The translations under genes were made by a program, and so were the position numbers. The notes beneath the pieces were generated by a model that was not told where the DNA came from, ran no database searches, and worked only from the letters and a program-made list of their open reading frames with translations. 64,000 nt of DNA from Novosphingobium sp. Lineage in GTDB: Bacteria; Pseudomonadota; Alphaproteobacteria; Sphingomonadales; Sphingomonadaceae. Below are positions 44,004-53,075 of this stretch, piece by piece. The stretch lies in contig NZ_JBCNLP010000001.1 in assembly GCF_039595395.1 (NCBI RefSeq), positions 1,612,001-1,676,000 of the forward strand, read 5' to 3'. The first letter of the stretch is position 1, and the number at the start of each line of letters is the position of its first letter.

Positions 44004-44570
44004 ATGCGTTTCATCCCGCTTGCCGCGCTTGCCCTGAGCGCAACTGTCATCAGCGCGCCCGCCCATGCCGGAGCCCCGACGTGGAACGTCAACAAGGGCA
44101 ATTCGCATCTCGGCTTTGGCGTGGCGGTCAACAATCAGGGCGTGAAGGGTGAGTTCCGCCGCTGGGATGCGCAGATCGCCTTCGATCCCAAGGCGCTCAA
44201 TCAGTCCCGCGTCGCCGCGACCATCGAGATGGGCTCGGCCGTGACCGGCGAGGCCACCCGCGACCAGAGCCTGCCGACCGCCGACTGGTTCAATGTCGCC
44301 GCTTTCCCTCGCGCGACCTTTGTGGCCACCAATTTCAAGGACCTGGGGGGTGGACGCTATCAGGCCATGGGCGACCTCACCATTCGTGGGGTGCGCCGCC
44401 CGGTGGTGCTGCCTTTCACGCTCAAGATCGACGGCAAAAACGCGCAGATGCAGGGCAGCCTGACCATCAATCGCGGTATGTTCGGCGTGGGCCAGGGGCA
44501 GTGGAAGGGCACCGAGATGGTGGCCGCCAATGTCCAGATCAACGTCTCGCTCAACGCCACGCGGCCCTGA
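44004..44570 (+). CDS. YceI-family periplasmic lipid-binding protein
   Basis: A 188-residue protein with a signal peptide (R-F-I-P-L-A-A-L-A-L-S ... A-P-A-H-A). The YceI lipocalin-like barrel follows (T-W-N-V-N-K-G-N-S-H-L-G-F ... Y-Q-A-M-G-D-L-T-I-R-G-V-R-R-P-V). YceI proteins bind polyisoprenoid lipids and are often co-expressed with cytochrome b561, as here. A 16-bp hairpin follows the stop codon. Confidence 0.92.
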   Translation: MRFIPLAALALSATVISAPAHAGAPTWNVNKGNSHLGFGVAVNNQGVKGEFRRWDAQIAFDPKALNQSRVAATIEMGSAVTGEATRDQSLPTADWFNVAAFPRATFVATNFKDLGGGRYQAMGDLTIRGVRRPVVLPFTLKIDGKNAQMQGSLTINRGMFGVGQGQWKGTEMVAANVQINVSLNATRP

Positions 44571-44577
44571 ACGGCGT

Positions 44578-44615
44578 GATGCCCGGAAGCAGGTTCAGGC
44601 CTGCCTCCGGGCATC
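44578..44615. terminator. Bidirectional hairpin between yceI and the TonB-receptor gene
   Basis: GATGCCCGGA (44578-44587) pairs with TCCGGGCATC (44606-44615), extended by the inner CAGG/CCTG stem around a TTCAGG loop. It lies between two convergent stops and probably ends both transcripts, though neither side has a T-tract. Confidence 0.6.
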
Positions 44616-44625
44616 ATTCGGATGG

Positions 44626-47040
44626 TCAGAACTTCCGGCCCAGCTTGATCCCGAACTCCTGAGGCCGCGTCGGATAGGCCCGCGCGAATTGCGCGCAGGT
44701 CGAGGGAATGCAGACCGTGTTGAGGCTGAGGATGCCGCGCTTGTCGAAAGCGTTGAGCACGAAAGCCTCCCACGACCATTGCCCGGCCTTGGCGCCCAGC
44801 GAGAAGTCGAAGGTGGTAAAGCCTGCCGTCTGCCACAGGGCGCCGGGCACGGGCTGCACGAAATAGCCGTTGGTGCCCGACTGATGGTTGGCGCTGGCCT
44901 GCACATAGGGTCGGTAACCGCCCAGATCGAAGCTGTAGCGCGCCGTGACATTGCCCTTGAACTTCGGCTGCACCGGCAGGCGCGTGCCCGCCGGAATATA
45001 GACGCCCTGGCTGCAATCGGGATTGCCGCCCGCGCCGATGTTGCAGAAGTCCTTCCTTGTCTTGGCATCGGTGTAGGACCCCGATCCCGAGATCACCAGA
45101 TGGCCAAGGTTCAGGCTGGCGTCGCCTTCCACACCCCGGATCCGCGCGCTGCCAACATTGTAGATGCTGAGCGTGCCGTTGGAATCGGGCGTGGTCAGCC
45201 CGATCTGCATCTTGTTCCACTCCTCGTCGAAGAGGGCGAGGTTGACGGTCAGACGGCGGTTGAACCATTGCGTCTTCACGCCGACCTCATAGTTGGTCAG
45301 CGTATCGGCCTCGTAAGGCGCCACCTGGATCAGGCGGTTGATGCCGCCTGGGCGATAGCCGGTGGAATAGGTGGCATAGACCAGATGGTCGCGGTCCACC
45401 TTCCAGTTCAAGGTGACACGATGCGTCTGCCCGGCCTCGATCGCCTTCTTGTTGTACAGCAGGCAGGGCAGGTTCATGTCGCTGGTGACGGGGCAGGAGG
45501 CCGTGCCCACCCGGCTCGCCGTGCCCGAGAAGCCCGAAGCTGTGTTGTTGGCGATAAAGCCGCGAATGCCCGCCGACAGCGTCAGATTGGGCAGGATGTC
45601 GTAAGAGGCATCGGCAAAGGCGGCATAGTCGCGGTCGATGCGGGTGATGCGCGAGCAGAAGATATCATCCCCGCAGCGCGGCACCGCCGGATTGCCCTGA
45701 GCGGTCGCCAGCCCCGGAATGATGTAGTCGGCTTTGATCTCGTCGGTCTGGCGCTGCATGAACAGGCCCGCGGTCAGGCGGAAGCGGTCCGTGGAGGGCG
45801 AGGAGACGCGGAACTCGTGGCTCTGCTTGGTGTAGTGGTGGTGGACGTGATAGGTCTGGCTGGGGTCGAGGTTCTGCCCGTTCGCCCCGATAAAGCTGGT
45901 GTAGGCCGGCCCCAGCGCCTCGTAATAGGATACCGTGTAATCCGAATAATCGGCGGTCGTGTCGACAAAGCGGCTGAAATAGCCGCCCGCATAGGTCACA
46001 TCCCAATTGCCCAGCTTGCCATGGATGGTCATGGCGGCCTGCACCCATTGGTCGCGGTTCATCTCGGGCGTGTAGTCCTGCACCTTCAGGTCGCCGACCG
46101 AGGGGCTGAGCGGATCATTGCCCGTCAGCGGACCATAGAGGAAGGTGCCATGCGCCTTCTGGTTCTGGTAGATCACGCTGGGCGTGACGGTCCAGTTCTC
46201 GTCCAGATCGATGCCGAGGGCCGCGCGGCCGCCCCAGGTTTCGACATCGTTGTAGTTCTTCTTGACGTATTTGGCATTGCTGACCGGAACGATGGTCGGG
46301 TTGCCGTTAACGTCGGTGGCCGGATAGTTGCGCGTGCCCGGCACATTGCTGATGTAGCCGCCGTCGCGCTGGTAGAAGCCCGAGGCGCGGAAGGCGATGT
46401 TCTGGCTGATGGGAATGTTGATGAAAGCATCGACGCTGCCGCCGCTGGAATTGCCGCCCTTGCCGAAGGTGGTGCCTGAAACGTCGATCCCGGCTTCGAA
46501 CTTGTGCGTCGGCTTGTTAGTGATCAGGCGCAGCGTGCCCGAGAGCGAGCTTGACCCGAACAAAGTGCCCTGCGGGCCCGACAGAGCCTCGACGCGCTGC
46601 ATGTCATAGATATGCAGATCGACCGCGCCACCAATCGTGGTCAGCGGCATTTCGTCGAGATAGAGCGCGCTGGTCGGCTGCGATCCGCCAAAGGCGCCAT
46701 TGTAGTCGCTGCCCGAGGTCACGCCGCGGAAATAGATCTGCGACTGGCCCGGACCATAGGACTGGAAGCTGACGCTGGGCAGCAGCTTGGCGTAGTCGTC
46801 GAAGCTGGCGACCTGATGCTGCTCCATCTTGGCGGCGCTGAGCGCCTGGATGCTGATGGGGACCTGCTGCAGGCTTTCCTCGCGCTTTTGCGCGGTGACC
46901 ACAATGTCAGCGGGAGCATCGGGATTGGCGGCCTGCTGGGCCAGCGCCGGTGTGGAGGCCAGCATGGTGCCCCCCAGCAGCGAGGCGAGAGTCGCCCCCG
47001 ACAGACGGCGCATCGAAACCCCGGCGACGCGATCGCGCAT
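44626..47040 (-). CDS. TonB-dependent outer-membrane receptor
   Basis: An 804-residue receptor. A signal peptide (~1-34, A-L-A-Q-Q) is followed by a TonB-box-like D-I-V-V-T-A-Q-K-R-E-E-S-L-Q, a plug domain (~55-170; V-P-I-S-I-Q-A-L-S-A, I-Y-F-R-G-V, G-P-Q-G-T-L-F-G) and a 22-strand barrel ending in F-G-I-K-L-G-R-K-F. The C-terminal Phe is typical. The substrate is not defined; the class is the sphingomonad sugar/aromatic-compound receptor type (pfam00593/07715), not a siderophore signature. The gene is divergent from the TPR-sulfotransferase, a recurrent pairing in sphingomonads. Confidence 0.92.
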   Translation of the reverse strand: MRDRVAGVSMRRLSGATLASLLGGTMLASTPALAQQAANPDAPADIVVTAQKREESLQQVPISIQALSAAKMEQHQVASFDDYAKLLPSVSFQSYGPGQSQIYFRGVTSGSDYNGAFGGSQPTSALYLDEMPLTTIGGAVDLHIYDMQRVEALSGPQGTLFGSSSLSGTLRLITNKPTHKFEAGIDVSGTTFGKGGNSSGGSVDAFINIPISQNIAFRASGFYQRDGGYISNVPGTRNYPATDVNGNPTIVPVSNAKYVKKNYNDVETWGGRAALGIDLDENWTVTPSVIYQNQKAHGTFLYGPLTGNDPLSPSVGDLKVQDYTPEMNRDQWVQAAMTIHGKLGNWDVTYAGGYFSRFVDTTADYSDYTVSYYEALGPAYTSFIGANGQNLDPSQTYHVHHHYTKQSHEFRVSSPSTDRFRLTAGLFMQRQTDEIKADYIIPGLATAQGNPAVPRCGDDIFCSRITRIDRDYAAFADASYDILPNLTLSAGIRGFIANNTASGFSGTASRVGTASCPVTSDMNLPCLLYNKKAIEAGQTHRVTLNWKVDRDHLVYATYSTGYRPGGINRLIQVAPYEADTLTNYEVGVKTQWFNRRLTVNLALFDEEWNKMQIGLTTPDSNGTLSIYNVGSARIRGVEGDASLNLGHLVISGSGSYTDAKTRKDFCNIGAGGNPDCSQGVYIPAGTRLPVQPKFKGNVTARYSFDLGGYRPYVQASANHQSGTNGYFVQPVPGALWQTAGFTTFDFSLGAKAGQWSWEAFVLNAFDKRGILSLNTVCIPSTCAQFARAYPTRPQEFGIKLGRKF

Positions 47041-47176
47041 AATATGTCCACCCTGTTACATTATTGTATTTTTATCACAGCGTGTGTCCTTGATGATTGC
47101 AAGGGGTAAATGACGCAGGGGGCTTGCGGTGTGCTGCTATTTGCCAAACCGTGGCCAAAACAGCATAGTTCCACCC

Positions 47177-48751
47177 ATGAGCACCAATCTTTCCGACCGC
47201 CTGGCCGCCGCCACGCGCGATCCTGTCCTGCTGCGCGCTGCGCTGGCGCTGCGCCAGAACCGGCTGGATGAAGCCGAACCGCTGCTCAAGAATCATCTTA
47301 AGGCAGATCCTTTCGATGTTGCCGCCATCCGCATGCTGGCCGAACTGGCCACGCGGATCGGCCGCGCGCGCGATTCCGAAACCCTGCTACGCCGCACGCT
47401 GGAGCTGGCGCCCGATTTCAGCGCGGCGCGGGTCAATCTGGCGACCATGCTCTATCGCACCAACCGGGCGAGCGAGGCGCTGGAGCAGCTCGACCGGCTT
47501 GATGTCGAGCGCGAAGAGGGCAACACCAATCTGCGCGCCGCCGTGCTCAACCGGCTGGGCGAGTTTGAGGCGGCGCTGGCGCTCTATGAGGATATGCTGG
47601 CGCGCTTTCCGGGGCATGCGCGGGTGTGGATGTCCTGCGGCCATGTGCTGAAAACCGTGGGGCGGCTGGGCGATGCGGTGGAGGCCTATCGCAAGGCCGT
47701 GGCGCTGGAGCCCGGCTTTGGCGAGGCGTGGTGGTCGCTGGCGAACCTGAAGACCGTGCGCTTCGACGATGCGGATCGCGCGACGATGACACAGGCGCTG
47801 GAGCGTAAGGATCTGGCGCCCGAGGACCGCTTCCACCTCGAATTCGCCAGCGGCAAGGCGTGGGAAGATGCGGGGGATCCGGCGAAGGCTTTTGCAGCCT
47901 ATCGCGATGCCAATGCCCATCGCCGCGCGCTGATCCATTACGATGCCGGTGAGACGACGCGGCGGGTGGAGGCGATGGCCGCCAGCTTCGATGCAGCGTT
48001 TTTTGCCGCGCGGCAGGGGCAGGGCTGCGCCGCGCCCGACCCGATCTTCATCGTCGGCCTGCCGCGCGCAGGCTCCACGCTGATCGAGCAGATTCTGGCC
48101 AGCCACAGTCAGGTCGAGGCCATTGCCGAACTGCCGGATATTCCCGAACTCTGGGGCAGTCTGGGTGCCGATCCCCATGCAGGGCTAGCCGGGCTTTCGG
48201 CGGATCAGTTGCGCGCGCTGGGCGAGGACTATCTGCGCCGCGTCTCCCCCCAGCGCAAAACCGACCGCCCGCTATTTATCGACAAGCTGCCCAACAACTG
48301 GCTCTATGTCGGCTTTATCAAGGCGATCCTGCCGAATGCGCGCATCGTCGATGTGCGTCGCCATCCGCTGTCGGCGGGCGTGGCCAACTTCCGCCAGCAT
48401 TTCGCGCGCGGGCAGCACTTTGCCTATGATCTGGCCGATCTGGGGCACTATTACCGCGATTATGTGCGGCTGATGGGGCATTTCGACGCGGTGCGGCCCG
48501 GCGCGGTGCACCGCATCGGCTATGAGGATCTGGTCGAGGACAGCGAGGGGCAGATCAGGGCTTTGCTGGAAGGGCTGAACCTGCCCTTCGAGGACGCCTG
48601 CCTGCAGTTCCACAAGACCAAGCGCCCGGTGCGCACGCCTTCTTCGGAGCAGGTGCGTTCCCCCATTTTCCGGCAGGGCACCGAGAACTGGCAGGCGTGG
48701 GACGCATGGCTGGGGCCGTTGCGGGAGGCTTTGGGCTTTCAAGGGGATTAA
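47177..48751 (+). CDS. TPR-containing sulfotransferase family protein
   Basis: A 524-residue protein. The N-terminal tetratricopeptide repeats (~residues 15-235) are followed by a C-terminal sulfotransferase domain (~270-500). Its PAPS-binding motif reads I-F-I-V-G-L-P-R-A-G-S-T-L-I-E-Q-I-L-A-S-H, and the 3'-phosphate loop R-R-H-P-L-S-A-G-V-A. The ATG at 47177 was chosen over an upstream in-frame one because the first 16 residues look random. Family members often neighbour TonB receptors; the acceptor is unknown. Confidence 0.9.
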   Translation: MSTNLSDRLAAATRDPVLLRAALALRQNRLDEAEPLLKNHLKADPFDVAAIRMLAELATRIGRARDSETLLRRTLELAPDFSAARVNLATMLYRTNRASEALEQLDRLDVEREEGNTNLRAAVLNRLGEFEAALALYEDMLARFPGHARVWMSCGHVLKTVGRLGDAVEAYRKAVALEPGFGEAWWSLANLKTVRFDDADRATMTQALERKDLAPEDRFHLEFASGKAWEDAGDPAKAFAAYRDANAHRRALIHYDAGETTRRVEAMAASFDAAFFAARQGQGCAAPDPIFIVGLPRAGSTLIEQILASHSQVEAIAELPDIPELWGSLGADPHAGLAGLSADQLRALGEDYLRRVSPQRKTDRPLFIDKLPNNWLYVGFIKAILPNARIVDVRRHPLSAGVANFRQHFARGQHFAYDLADLGHYYRDYVRLMGHFDAVRPGAVHRIGYEDLVEDSEGQIRALLEGLNLPFEDACLQFHKTKRPVRTPSSEQVRSPIFRQGTENWQAWDAWLGPLREALGFQGD

Positions 48752-48755
48752 AAGG

Positions 48756-49006
48756 GAAGAATGTGAGGGTGTTACACCCTCGCGCTCCCGTTCATGTCTT
48801 CGTTGCGCATCGGGTTCGGCCAAAGGAAAAGGTCGCGGTGCTGCAGGCATAAAATACCCCAGGCAGCGCTATCGTTCTTATGGCTTGACTGCCTGCGGCG
48901 CTTTGGCCAGCGCAAGTGGAGAGTTCAGGCGCACCATTTCGGTGTCACTGCCCTATCGCCGGAAGACGTCATGGGAGCGCGAGGGGGTAACCCCCTCGCA
49001 TCTTTC
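48756..49006. mobile_element. MITE-like repeat, copy B
   Basis: About 45-bp imperfect terminal inverted repeats (left GAGGG-TGTTACA-CCCTCGCGCTCCC with ATGTCTTCG; right GACGTC-ATGGGAGCGCGAGGGGG-TAA-CCCCCTCGC) flank ~160 bp that contain no coding frame. The interior shares blocks with copy A at 42352-42603. Each end also folds into its own hairpin. It exactly fills the interval between the convergent stop codons of the TPR-sulfotransferase and deaminase genes, which may double as a terminator for both. Confidence 0.8.
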
Positions 49007-49008
49007 CT

Positions 49009-50028
49009 TCAAACTGCTTCAATAACCTTATCGATCTCTTCCATATACTTGGCCTTATCAGCCTCACTCAAGAACGCCCCCGTGAAGGAATTGCGCGCCA
49101 GTTGGATCAGCCCCTCGCGCGTCAACACACCCGCCGCATCCAGAGCGTAGAAATTATCGTTCACATATCCGCCGAAATAGGCCGGATCGTCGGAGTTCAC
49201 CGTGGCCGTCAGCCCGGCCTCCAGCATGGCGGGGATGGGGTGCTGCCCCATGTCATCCACCACGCAGAGCTTCAGGTTCGAGAGCGGGCACACCGTCAGC
49301 GCCATGCCTTCCTTCGCCAGGCGGCTGACCAGAGCGGGGTCTTCCATCGCGCGGTTGCCGTGATCGAGGCGGTCCACCTTCAGCAGATCCAGCGCTTCAT
49401 GGACATAGGCGGGCGGGCCTTCCTCCCCGGCATGGGCGACGCGCTTCAGGCCCAGTTTCCCGGCGCGGGCGAAAACACGCTCGAATTTGGCGGGCGGGTG
49501 GCCCACCTCGGAGGAATCGAGGCCCACCCCCAGTAGCCGGTCGATCCACGGCTCGGCGCGGGCGAGGGTGTCGAGCGCGGCCTCCTCGCTCAGATGGCGC
49601 AGGAAGCACAGGATCAGGCCCGAGGTGATGCCGTAACGGCCATGCGCCTCGTCCATGGCGGAGGTCAGGCCCTCCATCACCACGTCGAAAGGAATGCCGC
49701 GGTCGGTGTGGGTCTGGGGGTCGAAGAAGATCTCGGCGTGGCGGATGTTGTCCGCGGCGGCGCGGGCGAAATAGGCGGCGGCCAGATCGTGGAAGTCGCG
49801 GGCGGTGCGCAGCACGTCGGCCCCGGCGTAATAGATGTCGAGGAAATCCTGCAGGCGGCTGAAGGAATAGGCGGCGCGGACTTCCTCCACGCTGGCATAG
49901 GGGATGGCGACATGGTTGCGCTGGGCCAGTTCGAACATCAGTTCGGGCTCCAGCGAGCCCTCGATATGCAGATGCAGCTCGGCCTTGGGGAGGGCGGCGA
50001 TCAGGGCGGAGAGGGGCGTATCGGTCAT
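49009..50028 (-). CDS. Adenine/adenosine deaminase (adenine-deaminase type)
   Basis: A 339-residue amidohydrolase of the adenosine-deaminase superfamily. Metal and catalytic motifs are intact: H-L-H-I-E-G-S-L near residue 20, H-A-G-E-E-G near 200, D-H-G-N-R and N-S-D-D-P-A-Y-F. The segment G-L-D-S-S-E-V-G-H-P-P-A-K-F is typical of the fungal Aah1/bacterial adenine deaminase branch rather than classical Add, which favours adenine as substrate giving hypoxanthine. The ATG at 50028 was chosen because the conserved region begins there; upstream codons look unconserved. It is divergent from an MFS transporter. Confidence 0.86.
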   Translation of the reverse strand: MTDTPLSALIAALPKAELHLHIEGSLEPELMFELAQRNHVAIPYASVEEVRAAYSFSRLQDFLDIYYAGADVLRTARDFHDLAAAYFARAAADNIRHAEIFFDPQTHTDRGIPFDVVMEGLTSAMDEAHGRYGITSGLILCFLRHLSEEAALDTLARAEPWIDRLLGVGLDSSEVGHPPAKFERVFARAGKLGLKRVAHAGEEGPPAYVHEALDLLKVDRLDHGNRAMEDPALVSRLAKEGMALTVCPLSNLKLCVVDDMGQHPIPAMLEAGLTATVNSDDPAYFGGYVNDNFYALDAAGVLTREGLIQLARNSFTGAFLSEADKAKYMEEIDKVIEAV

Positions 50029-50206
50029 CAGATCAGGCCTTTGGTGCATCTCGGTCGTGGGCGAGCCTGCCGGCACTATAGGTGCGCGCGACAAAGCGGT
50101 CATCCCCCAGAATGTGCATGGAGAACAGGCGCCCGGCCAAGGGCTGGATGGCCTGCCCGCTCGGCCGGGGTAGCCGCAGGGGCGGCATCACGTTAAGGGC
50201 CGCCCC

Positions 50207-51397
50207 ATGAATTCTCCCTGGCCCCGTATCATCACCCTTTGGCTGCTTGGCGTGCTGGCAGCGGCGCAATTCGCCAAAATGTCGGTCATCGCCCCGCTGA
50301 TGCAGGCGCAGGGGCATCTCACGCTGTCGCAACTGGGCTGGCTGATTTCCCTGCTGGAGGTGGGCGGCGGGCTGTTCGGCTTTGTCGCGGGGCTGGCGCT
50401 GGCGCGCAGCGGTGTCCGCCGTTTTCTGCTGACGGGGCTGGCGATCCTTGCTGCTACCAGCCTGATGGAAACGCTGACCAGCGACATCACCCTGCTGTTC
50501 GCGGCCCGCGCGCTCGAGGGTGTGGGCTATCTTCTGGTGGTGATCGCCGCGCCCACGGCGATCTCGGCCATCGCGCATGACGATACCCGCCCGCGCGCTC
50601 TGGCCCTGTGGAGCACCTTCGTGCCGGTGGGCATCGCGCTGGGCGCGGCTGTCACCGGGGCGGTGCTGCCCGCTTTGGGCGTGCGCGGGATCATGGCGCT
50701 GTGGACGGCGGTGATCGTGCTGGGCGGGCTGGGCATCGCCCGCATGACCATCGGCGCGGCGCCGCGCCATCGCATCAGGCTGCCCGATCCGGCGGCATGG
50801 CTTTCGACCTTCGGTTTCGGCCTCTACACGGTCTTCATCAGCGCGGTGACGATGCTGCTGCCCAGCTTCCTGATCGAGCAGAGCGGCGCCAGTCTGGCCA
50901 CGGCGGCGCTGATCGCCGCGCTGGCCTCGCTGGCTTCGCTGCCCGGCGCGGGCGTGGCCATCTGGTCGATGCGCGGAGGCGTGATGCCAGCCCGGCGCAG
51001 CGCGATCCTTGCGGTGGTGGCCCTGCTGGCGACGGTGCCGCTGATCCTTGCGCTCTATCATGGCGCGGGGATGGCGCTGGCTTTGCGCGGCGCGCTGGCG
51101 GTGCTGGCGGTGATGGTCAGCGGGCTGGTGCCGCCGGTGATGTTCGCGCGCCTGCCTCAGCAGGCCGGAGCCGCCTCGCCGGACGATCCGAGGATTGCCA
51201 CAGCCAATGGCCTCGTCACGCAATTTGGCGCGGGCGGGGCTCTGGTCGGGCCGCCGCTGGGCGGGTGGATCGTGGCCGGCTGGGGCTGGAGCGCGGTGGG
51301 CATCGGGGCGAGCGTGGTGCTGCTGGCCATGCTCGCCATGGTGCTGCTGGCCGAGGGGCTGGCAGGACGGCGCGAGGGGGATGGGCATATCGGTTAG
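50207..51397 (+). CDS. Major facilitator superfamily transporter
   Basis: A 396-residue transporter with about twelve transmembrane helices. It shows the F-G-F-V-A-G-L-A-L-A-R-S-G loop-2/3 signature with R-R at residues ~68-69. The substrate is undetermined. The divergent adenine deaminase suggests purine uptake, but no nucleobase motif supports it. It may equally be a drug or cyanate-type (CynX-like) exporter/importer. Confidence 0.82.
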   Translation: MNSPWPRIITLWLLGVLAAAQFAKMSVIAPLMQAQGHLTLSQLGWLISLLEVGGGLFGFVAGLALARSGVRRFLLTGLAILAATSLMETLTSDITLLFAARALEGVGYLLVVIAAPTAISAIAHDDTRPRALALWSTFVPVGIALGAAVTGAVLPALGVRGIMALWTAVIVLGGLGIARMTIGAAPRHRIRLPDPAAWLSTFGFGLYTVFISAVTMLLPSFLIEQSGASLATAALIAALASLASLPGAGVAIWSMRGGVMPARRSAILAVVALLATVPLILALYHGAGMALALRGALAVLAVMVSGLVPPVMFARLPQQAGAASPDDPRIATANGLVTQFGAGGALVGPPLGGWIVAGWGWSAVGIGASVVLLAMLAMVLLAEGLAGRREGDGHIG

Positions 51398-51549
51398 GCT
51401 GCGCTGCGGGCTCTGGGCAAGCCCACCGGCCCTTGCGCATCGATGGGGGATTAGGCTCCCGTTAAGGCACGAAGGCGCACATCTCCCCGCGCTTCCTCCC
51501 GGAACGCGGTGGGGAGCATGTCTGTCGATGCTTTAGGGATGTGGTATCG

Positions 51550-53064
51550 ATGCTCAAATGCTTGCGCTCAGGGCTGCTGTGCGGCTGCTGCATTCTTCTG
51601 GCTGGTGCTCCGGCCCATGCCGCCACGACTCCGGCGGCCACGGGTTTTCTCGATCGCGTGACATGGGGCGTCAATGAAGCCAGCGTGCGCGATCTGACGC
51701 AGATGGGCCAGCGTGACTGGCTGGAGCAGCAATTGCGCGCACCCGCCGCGCCCTTGCCCCCGGCGGCGCAGGCCCAGTCCGACGCCATGCGCATCAGCCG
51801 CGAGCCGATGGCCCAACTGGTGGTCGAGATGGATGCGCAGAACCGCGCCGCCAATGCGCTGACCGATCCCGACCAGCGCAAGGCCGCGCGCGATGCCTAC
51901 AACAAGGACATGGCCGAACTGGGCCGTCAGGCGCAGGCGCGTTCGCTGCTGCGCGACCTCTATGCTCCGGGGCAATTGCGCGAGCAGATGACATGGTTCT
52001 GGTTCAACCATTTCAACGTTCAGGCGGGCAAGCGCGACATCCGCACCATGGTCGCCGATTATGAGGATCAGGCCATCCGCCCGCGCGCTCTGGGCCGCTT
52101 CCGCGACCTGCTGGAGGCGACGCTGCGCCATCCCGCCATGCTGCGCTACCTCGACAATGACCAGAACGCCGTCGGCCATATCAACGAGAACTATGCGCGC
52201 GAGATCATGGAGCTGCACTCCATGGGCGTCGGCTCGGGCTACAGTCAGAAGGATGTGCAGGAGCTGGCCCGCATCCTGACCGGCGTGGGCGTCGATCTCA
52301 AACCCGATGCGCCGAAACTCAAACCGCAATGGCAGCCGCTTTACGTCCGCGAAGGCCTGTTCGAGTTCAACCCGGCGCGCCATGATTTCGGCGACAAGCA
52401 GTTCCTTGGCCACACCATCAAGGGCAGCGGCTTCCATGAGGTGGAGCAGGCGCTCGATCTGATCGCCGCCTCGCCCGCGACGGCGCATCATGTCTCGTTG
52501 CAACTGGCCACCTATTTCACCGGCGACAACCCGCCCCCCGCGCTGGTGGACCGCATGGCCGCCAGCTTCCAGCACAGCAATGGCGATATCGCCGCCGTGC
52601 TGCGCGTAATGTTCCGCTCAAACGAGTTCACCGCCTCGCTGGGCAAGCAGTTCAAGGACCCGATGCATTATGCCGTCTCGGCGGTGCGGCTGGCCTATGG
52701 CGACCGGGTGGTGCTCAACACCGATCCGCTCAACTACTGGCTGCAGCGCATGGGCGAGGGGCTCTATGCCCATGAAACGCCCGATGGCTATGCGATGGAT
52801 GCCGCAAGCTGGACCGGCCCCGGCCAGATGGAGACCCGCTTCGAGATCGCGCGCTCCATCGGCAGCGGCTCGGCGGGGCTGTTCAAGCCGCGCGACGGCA
52901 GTCAGCCCGAGCAGCCCGCCTTTCCGCAAATCCAGAACGCCTTGTTCTACCAGTCGCTGATGCAGCGCCTGAGCCCGCGCACCAGCAACGTGCTGACGCA
53001 GGCCCGCACGCCTCAGGAATGGAATGTGCTTTATCTGTCGTCACCGGACTTCATGCATCGCTGA
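51550..53064 (+). CDS. DUF1800 family exported protein
   Basis: A 504-residue protein with a signal peptide (ending near A-P-A-H-A). It has the DUF1800 core: F-L-D-R-V-T-W-G near residue 32, M-T-W-F-W-F-N-H-F-N-V, M-L-R-Y-L-D-N-D-Q-N, E-N-Y-A-R-E-I-M-E-L-H-S-M-G-V and L-A-R-I-L-T-G. Function is unknown in the family, but it nearly always sits next to a DUF1501 gene, as here 12 bases downstream. An ATG at 51550 gives a clean signal peptide; a GTG three codons upstream is possible. Confidence 0.9.
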   Translation: MLKCLRSGLLCGCCILLAGAPAHAATTPAATGFLDRVTWGVNEASVRDLTQMGQRDWLEQQLRAPAAPLPPAAQAQSDAMRISREPMAQLVVEMDAQNRAANALTDPDQRKAARDAYNKDMAELGRQAQARSLLRDLYAPGQLREQMTWFWFNHFNVQAGKRDIRTMVADYEDQAIRPRALGRFRDLLEATLRHPAMLRYLDNDQNAVGHINENYAREIMELHSMGVGSGYSQKDVQELARILTGVGVDLKPDAPKLKPQWQPLYVREGLFEFNPARHDFGDKQFLGHTIKGSGFHEVEQALDLIAASPATAHHVSLQLATYFTGDNPPPALVDRMAASFQHSNGDIAAVLRVMFRSNEFTASLGKQFKDPMHYAVSAVRLAYGDRVVLNTDPLNYWLQRMGEGLYAHETPDGYAMDAASWTGPGQMETRFEIARSIGSGSAGLFKPRDGSQPEQPAFPQIQNALFYQSLMQRLSPRTSNVLTQARTPQEWNVLYLSSPDFMHR

Positions 53065-53075
53065 GGAGATGTCTC

